The position numbers and the translations under genes were made by a program. A DNA stretch of 12,643 nt from Sediminibacterium sp. (GTDB lineage Bacteria; Bacteroidota; Bacteroidia; Chitinophagales; Chitinophagaceae). The notes beneath the pieces were generated by a model. The model did no database searches and was not told the origin of the DNA. It worked only from the letters and a program-made list of their open reading frames with translations. Numbering within the stretch: position 1 is the first letter of the stretch; each line of letters begins with the position of its first letter. Location: positions 1 through 12,643 of the forward strand of contig JAGNTI010000022.1 in assembly GCA_017987615.1 (NCBI GenBank), read 5' to 3'. Below are positions 1 to 5,338 of this stretch, in pieces.

Positions 1-1
1 T

Positions 2-910
2 GCTGAAGCGCCTAATTGGGATATTGGTTTTTTAGTGGGTGTGCCCGCATGGATTCAGCTCTGTATCGAAATGATTGTAAAAAAATATAATCTCAAAAAT
101 ATTCATGAGCTCTGGCCCAATTTATCATTTTTTGGACATGGTGGCGTGAGCTTTGAACCTTATAAAAAAGGATTTGAAAAATTATTAGGAAAACCCATTA
201 CGTACATCGAAACGTATTTGGCAAGCGAAGGTTTTATTGCTTACCAAGATCATCAAAACGCAGTAGGGATGCGGCTTGTAACGGGGCAGCACTTATTTTT
301 AGAATTCGTTCCTTTCAATGAAAATAATTTTGACGAAGAAGGAGAAATAAAAGATAATGCGACCGCGCTGCTAATAGATGAAGTAGAAGAAGGCACCGAT
401 TACGCCGTTCTAATTAGTACCGCTGCGGGTGCTTGGCGCTATTTAATTGGTGATACCGTAAAGTTTATTGATAAAGAGAATGCTCAAATCATCATTACCG
501 GAAGAACCAAACATTTTTTGAGTTTAGTAGGCGAGCACCTGAGTGTAGACAATATGAACAAGGCGGTTGAAACCGTAAGTGAAGCGTTTAATATTAGCAT
601 TCCAGAATATACCGTTACCGGTGTGCCTCATGGAAATTTATTTGCACACAAATGGTATGTTGCCTGCAACGACGCGGTCAACGAAACCAAACTAGCAGCT
701 GCCATAGATCAGTACCTATGTACCATCAATGATGATTATGCCACCGAACGAAAAAGCGCATTGCAAGACGTTTCTGTAAAAGTCATTAAAGAAGCAGTAT
801 TTATGGGTTTTATGGAGTCGCAAGGAAAACTGGGTGGACAACATAAGTTTCCTAGGGTATTAAAGGGTAAACAATTAGAGGCATTTGAAACTTTCATTCG
901 TAACAAATAA
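2..910 (+). CDS. GH3-family acyl-adenylating enzyme (auxin-responsive GH3-like), 5' partial
   Basis: This is the C-terminal 302 residues of a GH3-family protein. The reading frame is open from base 2 without a stop (it begins AEAPNWDIGFLVG), so the GTG at 35 is an internal codon and the true start lies upstream. GH3 proteins belong to the ANL adenylating superfamily: they activate a carboxylic acid with ATP and, in plants, pass it to an amino acid. Two of the three nucleotide-binding motifs are visible: YLASE (215-229), equivalent to the plant Y-x-S-S-E motif, and WRYLIGD (434-454), equivalent to YRxGD. The hinge region GRTKHFLSLVGEHLS follows at about 500-544. The first motif (SSGT-like) should lie outside the window. 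The C-terminal domain is complete and ends in TAA. A LysE-family exporter starts 3 nt downstream, so they are probably co-transcribed. The substrates of bacterial GH3 proteins are not established. The family call is firm; the reaction is inferred. Confidence 0.9.
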   Translation, partial: AEAPNWDIGFLVGVPAWIQLCIEMIVKKYNLKNIHELWPNLSFFGHGGVSFEPYKKGFEKLLGKPITYIETYLASEGFIAYQDHQNAVGMRLVTGQHLFLEFVPFNENNFDEEGEIKDNATALLIDEVEEGTDYAVLISTAAGAWRYLIGDTVKFIDKENAQIIITGRTKHFLSLVGEHLSVDNMNKAVETVSEAFNISIPEYTVTGVPHGNLFAHKWYVACNDAVNETKLAAAIDQYLCTINDDYATERKSALQDVSVKVIKEAVFMGFMESQGKLGGQHKFPRVLKGKQLEAFETFIRNK

Positions 911-913
911 AAT

Positions 914-1552
914 ATGGTAGCACCGCTAATAAAGGGTTTAGTGCTGGGGTTGATATTGAGCATTTCGGTGGGACCCATCATTTTTGCGATCATAAAACAT
1001 AGCATTAACAGTGGACGAAGGGCCGGATTAACATTTGTGGCAGGGGTTTCTACCTCTGATATTTCTTTGGTGCTATTTTGCAATTTTTTTACTGGACTTT
1101 TTGCAACGGCGCTTGAGCACAAAAATAAAATTGCGCTGGCGGGTAGTATTTTTTTAATTGCGCTTGGTATTTATACACTTCTATTTAAAAAAGTAAGTAT
1201 CACTGAAAATGCAAATGGCGCTCATGAAAAATTAACCTGGCAAAAATATGTGGGCCTTTATTTATCAGGGTTTTTTATGAATACATTAAACCCTGGTGTG
1301 TTTTTATTTTGGTTTGCCTGGACCGCAGCAATTGTTGCAGATGCAGCAGCATCAACCAATCCAGCCAATTACAAAGCCATTGTATTTATAACTTGTTTGG
1401 TTTTTGTACTAGCTTCTGATATTGTTAAAGTTGTTTTATCAGAAAAATTAAGACCTAAACTCAATACAAAAAACTTACATTTAATCAATCAAATTGCTGG
1501 TGTTATACTCATTGGATTTGGGGTATTTCTTTTTTATGGCGCATTAAAATAA
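914..1552 (+). CDS. LysE/RhtB-family amino-acid exporter
   Basis: A 212-residue integral membrane protein of the LysE superfamily, whose members export amino acids and related small molecules across the inner membrane by proton antiport. Five to six hydrophobic segments are visible, at roughly residues 5-28, 39-65, 73-92, 112-143, 153-175 and 191-210. The N-terminal segment carries SISVGPI (residues 16-22), matching the conserved Gly-Pro start of the family, and the fourth contains NPGVFLFWF (126-134), another family hallmark. A basic loop (KHSINSGRRAG, 28-38) follows the first segment. The length is typical. The ATG is 3 nt after the GH3 stop, and the next gene begins 4 nt after its own stop, so translation is probably coupled. 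The exported substrate cannot be read from sequence; the GH3 neighbour suggests an amino acid or acyl-amino acid, but that is inference. Confidence 0.88.
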   Translation: MVAPLIKGLVLGLILSISVGPIIFAIIKHSINSGRRAGLTFVAGVSTSDISLVLFCNFFTGLFATALEHKNKIALAGSIFLIALGIYTLLFKKVSITENANGAHEKLTWQKYVGLYLSGFFMNTLNPGVFLFWFAWTAAIVADAAASTNPANYKAIVFITCLVFVLASDIVKVVLSEKLRPKLNTKNLHLINQIAGVILIGFGVFLFYGALK

Positions 1553-1556
1553 ATAC

Positions 1557-2114
1557 ATGTTTTTAGCAAAATACTTGGTGGGGATATTTGCAGCAGTTTT
1601 ATTTACTGTGACATCGTCTAATGCGCAAGTTGGTAACACGCTCGTACTAAAAGAAAAAGGTCGAACCATTCAGAGCTGGATAGAAAAAGATTGTATCACT
1701 TTTAGATTTAGTAATACACAGTGGATTGAAGGAAAAATAAAAACCATTTTAAAAGACTCTTTACTCATTAACATGTACCGCGCGCAGCAGTCGCCCACAC
1801 CGTTTGGTGGTTTTAGGGTAGATACTACCTGGCTTGGTTTTTTAAAAGTAAGTATCAACGAAATTTCGGGGCTACCACAGTCGCGTTACAAATCGGGTAT
1901 GTTTACAAATGGTATACTGTTTAGATTGGCAAGTGGTGCATACCTGTTTTTAAATATAGCCAACAGTTTAATTAAAGGATATCCACTACTCGATGCAGCT
2001 AATACTACTAGAATGCTTGTTGCTGCTGGCTTTTATGGAATTGGCACCCTTCAAAAACAAAAACACAAAGCTTATTTACCCATTGGTAAAAAATATACGG
2101 TAGCCATTTATTAG
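1557..2114 (+). CDS. Unrecognised secreted or membrane-associated protein, 185 aa
   Basis: I do not recognise a characterised family. Residues 1-23 form a convincing signal peptide: one Lys, a hydrophobic core LVGIFAAVLFTV, then SNA before Gln24. The mature part begins with a beta-rich stretch. Around residues 47-72 the pattern ITFRF...W.EGKI..I..DSLLI resembles small SH3/Sm-like barrels common in Bacteroidota hypothetical proteins; this is an impression from pattern only. A second half follows with two moderately hydrophobic segments (about 117-137 and 150-164) and a basic C-terminus. There are no obvious catalytic residues and only one Cys (46). It starts 4 nt after the LysE-type gene, so it is the last gene of the GH3 unit. 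Its TAG overlaps the stop codon of the convergent kinase gene by 4 nt. It may be an envelope accessory of the exporter, but nothing proves this. Confidence 0.72.
   Translation: MFLAKYLVGIFAAVLFTVTSSNAQVGNTLVLKEKGRTIQSWIEKDCITFRFSNTQWIEGKIKTILKDSLLINMYRAQQSPTPFGGFRVDTTWLGFLKVSINEISGLPQSRYKSGMFTNGILFRLASGAYLFLNIANSLIKGYPLLDAANTTRMLVAAGFYGIGTLQKQKHKAYLPIGKKYTVAIY
2075..2090 (-). terminator. Weak hairpin near the convergent gene ends
   Basis: A perfect 6-bp inverted repeat, TTTACC (2075-2080) and GGTAAA (2085-2090), encloses a 4-base loop. It lies inside the 3' end of the plus-strand secreted-protein gene, about 20 nt past the stop of the minus-strand nfu-pnuC-kinase unit. Read on the minus strand it is followed, after TAAGC, by T-rich DNA (2055-2071). 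It could slow or end the minus-strand transcript, but the stem is AT-rich and the T-run is not immediate. Low confidence. Confidence 0.22.
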
Positions 2115-2677
2115 CGCGCTAAAACTTCGTTTATGGCAGCCACTGCTATTTGATTACGCGCTTCAAAACCACCACTAATTTCGGTCCAAGGCGTTTGCTG
2201 GTTGATTAAAATATCTTTATAAATCTGAAACAATTCTTGACGTGGTTTTTCGTCGGGGTATTCTCTTAATTCATCTTTAACCCAGGGTATGTCTGGCTTG
2301 CAAAGCAAATACAAATCGTAGTGCTGCTTGTTAATTTCATCTAAAATAAAAGTAGGGCAAGTGCCAAATACATATTCAGCCCATACTTTCATGACATACA
2401 TATCGGTGTCAATAATGAGTGGTTTTATAATTCCCGTTTGATCCGTTTGTGATTGCAACGTTTCGGTATGTTGTTGTTCTGCGTCTAATTGACCTTTTGC
2501 AATCGTAATTAAATCATCAACTGTATACGTAGTGCCGTTTTCTAATAAATATTCCCTTGCAAATTCTGGACACCAAATCGTCTTATAATAATCCGCTAAA
2601 TACCCGCAAAGTGTAGATTTACCGGTACTTTCCGGACCTATCACTACAATTTTTTTAAGTGCTTTATTTGTACTCAT
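2111..2677 (-). CDS. nadR: NadR-type ribosylnicotinamide kinase (stand-alone kinase domain)
   Basis: A 188-residue P-loop kinase of the NadR C-terminal type, which phosphorylates nicotinamide riboside to NMN in NAD salvage in the cytoplasm. The Walker A is GPESTGKS (14-21). EFAREYL (38-44) and DTDMYV (90-95) match the substrate-binding strands of the family, and DIPWVKDELREYP (129-141) is the typical lid-region signature. Full-length NadR of enterobacteria also has a helix-turn-helix and an NMN adenylyltransferase domain; both are absent here. An adenylyltransferase must therefore be encoded elsewhere if NMN is to become NAD. The ATG overlaps the pnuC stop in an ATGA arrangement (2674-2677), indicating translational coupling with the transporter that would supply its substrate. 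It ends tail to tail with the plus-strand unit, with a 4-nt overlap. The main alternative is a related nucleoside kinase specificity, but the pnuC pairing argues for nicotinamide riboside. Confidence 0.88.
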   Translation of the reverse strand: MSTNKALKKIVVIGPESTGKSTLCGYLADYYKTIWCPEFAREYLLENGTTYTVDDLITIAKGQLDAEQQHTETLQSQTDQTGIIKPLIIDTDMYVMKVWAEYVFGTCPTFILDEINKQHYDLYLLCKPDIPWVKDELREYPDEKPRQELFQIYKDILINQQTPWTEISGGFEARNQIAVAAINEVLAR

Positions 2678-3297
2678 GCTGCTTGTGCTTTTTTACGCCA
2701 CGCTAATAGTCCTGCAATCGCAAGCGCTAATAAAACAGCAAATTGAACACTGGTAAAAACATATCCTTTCACAAAATAAAGTGGAATCGAAAAAATATTT
2801 GTGGCAATCCAATAATACCAGCTCTCTACTTTTTTCTTGGCCATCAGCCACATGCCCGTGTACGCTGCAGCGCTTGATAACGCGTCGGCCCAAGGAATGG
2901 CTCCCTCTGCAAAAGAAGCTTTAGCATAGTAGAGCGCCGTGTATAACACCATATAAAATGCGGCAAAAAATAATAGCTGTTGTAAAAGTTCTTTTCTTGT
3001 AGAAAACTGAATTTGCAAAACCGTTTGCTGCTGCTCATTTTTACGCGTCCACAACCACCATCCATAAACGCTCATAACCGTGTAATAAATATTTACACTC
3101 GCTTCGCCTAGTAAGTGACCTTTAAAACTTAAGTAAACAAAAATAGTGGTATTGATAAGACCCACAGGATACACAAGTACCTGCTCTTTTTTGCTAAACC
3201 ATACACTTGCAATACCTGCAAGCACAGCGATAAATTCTAATGCGGATGTTTGTAATAAACCGTCTAAAAAAGATTGGTATAAGCTAGCAGCGCTCAT
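2674..3297 (-). CDS. pnuC: PnuC-family nicotinamide riboside transporter
   Basis: A 207-residue inner-membrane protein of the PnuC family, facilitators that let nicotinamide riboside in and rely on intracellular phosphorylation for trapping. Hydrophobic segments alternate with short loops along the whole length. The family hallmarks are SVWFSKKEQVLVYPVGLIN (31-49), the aromatic motif YGWWLW (78-83) and a Trp/Tyr-rich C-terminal half (WYYWIATNIFSIPLYFVKGY, 160-179). The gene starts one base after the nfu stop (base 3298) and overlaps the kinase start by 4 nt. PnuC homologues in Bacteroidota can instead carry thiamine (PnuT), usually under a TPP riboswitch or next to a thiamine kinase. Here no riboswitch precedes the gene and the partner is a NadR-type kinase, so nicotinamide riboside is the better call. 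Confidence 0.92.
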   Translation of the reverse strand: MSAASLYQSFLDGLLQTSALEFIAVLAGIASVWFSKKEQVLVYPVGLINTTIFVYLSFKGHLLGEASVNIYYTVMSVYGWWLWTRKNEQQQTVLQIQFSTRKELLQQLLFFAAFYMVLYTALYYAKASFAEGAIPWADALSSAAAYTGMWLMAKKKVESWYYWIATNIFSIPLYFVKGYVFTSVQFAVLLALAIAGLLAWRKKAQAA

Positions 3298-3298
3298 T

Positions 3299-3898
3299 TT
3301 ATTCGGCCTCTGCTACTACTTCTTTTACTTCCGGTATCATGCGTTTCATCATGCCTTCGATACCTGCTTTTAGAGTAACCATAGAAGAAGGGCAACCACT
3401 ACAACTACCTTGTAACATTAAGTTTACAACGCCATCATTGTAGCTTTTAAATTGTATCGCTCCACCATCCATTTCAACAGCTGGCTTTACGTAATTTTCT
3501 AATAATTCTTTAACGCGCTTTACAATATCATCATCGTCAGCACTTACGGTATTGGTTGCTTCTTGTTTCATTTTTGCAACCTCTTCTTCATTCACTACAA
3601 CACCGCCATTTTCTAAATACTCTTGTAAAAAAGTTTTGATAGTAGGAATTACATCCTGCCAATCGTCGGTGTCAGGTGTTTTTGTAAGTGTAACAAAATT
3701 AGAAGCAATAAATACCGCTTTGATGAATGGAAAACTAAACAACTCTTTTGCAAGCGGAGACGCCGTTGCAAGTGTTTCATCGGCAACGTCTAAACTTTTT
3801 CCAGGATACAATAATTTGTTTGCCACAAATTTCATGGTTTCCGGATTGGGTGTCATCTCGGTATAAATGCTAATGATAGAGTTGCCTGTAGTAATCAT
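3299..3898 (-). CDS. Two-domain Nfu-type iron-sulfur cluster carrier
   Basis: A 199-residue Nfu protein. The N-terminal Nfu_N domain (about residues 10-96, with YTEMTPNPETMKF at 12-24) is joined by an acidic linker (about 97-124) to the C-terminal NifU-like domain (125-195). The latter carries the cluster-binding motif GSCSGCPSS, with Cys166 and Cys169, preceded by the conserved VEMDGGAIQF (141-150). Nfu proteins bind a [4Fe-4S] cluster across a dimer and deliver it to client enzymes. I chose the ATG at 3898. A longer reading begins with TTG at 3928, but it adds ten residues with no family similarity and overlaps a possible promoter element. The gene is first in a tight nfu-pnuC-kinase unit, 1 nt before pnuC. 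Quinolinate synthase (NadA), the de novo NAD enzyme, is itself an Fe-S client, which may explain the company; that link is inference. Confidence 0.93.
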   Translation of the reverse strand: MITTGNSIISIYTEMTPNPETMKFVANKLLYPGKSLDVADETLATASPLAKELFSFPFIKAVFIASNFVTLTKTPDTDDWQDVIPTIKTFLQEYLENGGVVVNEEEVAKMKQEATNTVSADDDDIVKRVKELLENYVKPAVEMDGGAIQFKSYNDGVVNLMLQGSCSGCPSSMVTLKAGIEGMMKRMIPEVKEVVAEAE

Positions 3899-3925
3899 GG
3901 TATCAAATTGAAGAACAAAAATAAA

Positions 3926-3933
3926 CAAATTTA
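3926..3933 (-). promoter_or_regulatory. Candidate -7 element for the nfu-pnuC-kinase unit
   Basis: On the minus strand this reads TAAATTTG, a full match to the Bacteroidota -7 consensus TAnnTTTG, 27 nt before the nfu ATG. A second match, TATTTTTG, lies at 3916-3923. Neither has a good TTTG at the expected -33 position, because the upstream segment is occupied by a GC-rich hairpin. The region must hold the promoter if the unit is not read through from msrB. Confidence 0.35.
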
Positions 3934-3954
3934 TCGGGGGAGTAACAGCCCCGA
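3934..3954 (-). terminator. GC-rich hairpin between msrB and nfu
   Basis: TCGGGG (3934-3939) pairs with CCCCGA (3949-3954) around a 9-base loop. On the minus strand it follows the msrB stop codon by about 28 nt and is followed by TAAATTTG and then more T-rich DNA. It may terminate msrB transcription or insulate the nfu promoter. The T-run is not continuous, so termination strength is uncertain. Confidence 0.45.
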
Positions 3955-3958
3955 GCGA

Positions 3959-3977
3959 TTTTTCGGATATCGAAAAA
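3959..3977 (-). other. Inverted repeat directly after msrB
   Basis: A perfect 7-bp inverted repeat, TTTTTCG (3959-3965) and CGAAAAA (3971-3977), has a 5-base spacer (GATAT). It starts 5 nt past the msrB stop codon and abuts the GC-rich hairpin at 3934-3954. It could be the first of two stacked terminator stems, a mRNA 3'-end protector or a protein-binding site; sequence alone does not decide. Confidence 0.4.
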
Positions 3978-3982
3978 GCAGA

Positions 3983-4522
3983 TTACTTTTTTTCGGCGGG
4001 CTTTGGTACAAAATCCAACACCACACCATTGATACAATACCTTAAACCTGTTGGTGGTGGACCATCTTCAAACACATGACCCAGGTGAGACTTACACCTG
4101 CCGCACTGCACTTCTGTTCTTTTCATCCCAAGTGTATTGTCCTCTAGATAGATAATAGATGTTTTGGTTAGGGGCTCAAAAAAACTTGGCCAACCACAAC
4201 CACTGTCAAATTTTGTGTTGCTCTTAAAAAGTGAATTCCCGCAAACAGCGCAGTAGTATGTACCCACTTCTTTAAAGTCTTCAAACCTACTGGTCCAAGG
4301 TCTTTCGGTTCCTTTTTGTCTGGCAACATAAAAAACCTCTGGTGATAGTATTTTTTTCCAAGCGTCTTCTGGTACTTGAACAATGGTGGTGTCCGTTCTA
4401 GAAAAATGTGGATTGTTGTTTTTTGTAGTGTCTTCCATAGTCGTCGCTTTTTGTTGTAACGTAGATCCACTGCAGCTTTGCACGGTTATCAAGCATAATA
4501 AATAGAGGATGATTTTTTTCAT
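3983..4522 (-). CDS. msrB: Peptide-methionine (R)-S-oxide reductase, lipoprotein form
   Basis: A 179-residue MsrB that reduces methionine-R-sulfoxide in proteins. Residues 1-17 form a lipoprotein signal (MKKIILYLLCLITVQSC, lipobox VQSC, Cys17), so the enzyme should be tethered in the envelope and repair oxidised periplasmic or outer-membrane proteins. A flexible Thr/Asn-rich linker (18-45) leads to the SelR domain (about 50-174). The structural zinc is held by CAVC (91-94) and CGRC (140-143). GCGWPSFF (108-115) contains the probable resolving Cys109, HLGHVF (146-151) is conserved, and RYCINGV (161-167) provides the catalytic Cys163. All key residues are present. There is no fused MsrA domain. 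It is divergent from adk; two hairpins follow its stop codon. An extracytoplasmic reductant (a thioredoxin-like or DsbD-type partner) would be needed and is not in this window. Confidence 0.94.
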   Translation of the reverse strand: MKKIILYLLCLITVQSCSGSTLQQKATTMEDTTKNNNPHFSRTDTTIVQVPEDAWKKILSPEVFYVARQKGTERPWTSRFEDFKEVGTYYCAVCGNSLFKSNTKFDSGCGWPSFFEPLTKTSIIYLEDNTLGMKRTEVQCGRCKSHLGHVFEDGPPPTGLRYCINGVVLDFVPKPAEKK

Positions 4523-4574
4523 ATTCTGCCAGGATCTGGTGTTTAAAGGTATAACAAAGGTGCCGCTAGTTTAG

Positions 4575-4603
4575 TTGTATATAATGCCAAATTCGTATAT
4601 TTG
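4575..4603 (+). promoter_or_regulatory. Bacteroidota-type promoter of adk
   Basis: TTG (4575-4577) is separated by 18 bases from TATATTTG (4596-4603), which fits the Bacteroidota primary-sigma pattern TT(T)G-N17-23-TAnnTTTG. Transcription would begin about 5-7 bases further on, giving a leader of roughly 18 nt before the adk ATG at 4628. The position rules out the upstream in-frame TTG at 4601 as the start, because it lies inside the promoter. Confidence 0.7.
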
Positions 4604-4627
4604 TTGCAAGCAAGAATCCCAATCAAC

Positions 4628-5206
4628 ATGTTTAATATTATTTTATTTGGACCTCCCGGTAGTGGCAAAGGAACGCAAAGCGAAAACCTTATTGCATCTT
4701 ACGGATTAAAACACCTGTCTACCGGCGATTTATTAAGAAGTGAAATAGCCAACCAAACCCCTCTTGGCCTCGAAGCCAAGCGTTTTATGGATCAGGGTCA
4801 ATTGGTTCCGGATGAAGTAGTCATTGGCATGATTAGCTCGGCGCTAGATAACAATCCAGCTGCAAAAGGCTTTTTATTTGATGGATTCCCGCGCACAGAG
4901 GCCCAAAGTATTGCACTTGACAAGCTATTAGCACTTAAAGAAACCGAAATTAGCCTAGTACTGGCACTTGAGGTTAGTGAAGAAGAGCTTGTTAAACGCT
5001 TATTAAACAGGGGTTTAACCTCTGGAAGGTCAGATGATACCAACGAAACAGTGATTAGAGCCCGTATTAATGAGTACGAACAAAAAACCACTGTAGTAGC
5101 CAACTACTATGCTGGATTTGATAAAGTGGTGAAAATCAAGGGAGAAGGAACCGTAGAAGAAATATTTTCATCTCTACGCAGCGAAATTGATAAAAGGTTG
5201 TCTTAG
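4628..5206 (+). CDS. adk: Adenylate kinase, short form
   Basis: A 192-residue cytoplasmic adenylate kinase (ATP + AMP = 2 ADP). The P-loop GPPGSGKGT spans residues 8-16. The AMP-binding segment contains STGDLLR (31-37) and LVPDEV (59-64), and DGFPRT (85-90) carries the conserved Asp and Arg. The LID begins RGLTSGRSDDTNET (128-141) with the conserved Arg and Asp-Asp. It lacks the four-Cys zinc finger and the extended LID of the 214-residue enzymes, so this is the short variant. I chose the ATG at 4628 because it gives the canonical MFNIILFGPPG start. An upstream in-frame TTG at 4601 would add nine unrelated residues and sits in the promoter. The gene stands alone: its own promoter precedes it and a strong intrinsic terminator follows 34 nt after the stop. 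Confidence 0.97.
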   Translation: MFNIILFGPPGSGKGTQSENLIASYGLKHLSTGDLLRSEIANQTPLGLEAKRFMDQGQLVPDEVVIGMISSALDNNPAAKGFLFDGFPRTEAQSIALDKLLALKETEISLVLALEVSEEELVKRLLNRGLTSGRSDDTNETVIRARINEYEQKTTVVANYYAGFDKVVKIKGEGTVEEIFSSLRSEIDKRLS

Positions 5207-5240
5207 TTATATAGCTAGTCTAACCAACAGCTAACTGCTT

Positions 5241-5277
5241 TCCCGCCATAGTTAAACCCTAAGGCGGGATTTTTTTT
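5241..5277 (+). terminator. Intrinsic terminator of adk
   Basis: TCCCGCC (5241-5247) pairs perfectly with GGCGGGA (5263-5269). The 15-base loop can form a further TTA/TAA pair. The stem is followed at once by eight T (5270-5277). This is a textbook rho-independent terminator, 34 nt past the adk stop, and it separates adk from the L,D-transpeptidase gene. Confidence 0.9.
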
Positions 5278-5291
5278 GTTGTAAAGCTTGG

Positions 5292-5325
5292 TTTTGACAT
5301 TTAGTTTTAACATTAGCTATAGTGT
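5292..5325 (+). promoter_or_regulatory. Candidate promoter of the L,D-transpeptidase gene
   Basis: TTTTGACA (5292-5299) precedes TATAGTGT (5318-5325). Read as Bacteroidota elements it is TTTG-N21-TATAGTGT, a poor match at the 3' half of the -7 box. Read as an E. coli-type promoter it is TTGACA-N18-TATAGT, a near-perfect one. Either reading gives a short leader before the ATG at 5339. The region between the adk terminator and the gene must contain a promoter, but the exact elements are uncertain. Confidence 0.35.
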
Positions 5326-5338
5326 CCACCCGTATTTA

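Noticed and set aside
736..1122. 128-codon open frame on the minus strand opposite GH3 and the LysE-type gene
   Set aside because: It runs antisense across two well-supported genes, has no family pattern, and its composition follows from theirs.
3298..3340. TPP or other riboswitch ahead of pnuC
   Set aside because: There is one base between nfu and pnuC, so there is no room for a leader.
3552..3866. 104-codon plus-strand open frame opposite nfu
   Set aside because: Antisense to a clear two-domain Nfu; it has no start context or recognisable domain.
3899..3928. N-terminal extension of nfu from TTG 3928
   Set aside because: Ten residues without family similarity, a rare start codon, and overlap with possible -7 motifs; ATG 3898 is preferred.
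4168..4470. 100-codon minus-strand frame overlapping msrB in another phase
   Set aside because: msrB has all its catalytic and zinc residues intact; this frame is a shadow.
4798..5103. Ser/Leu-rich minus-strand open frame opposite adk
   Set aside because: Low-complexity antisense product of a conserved enzyme gene.
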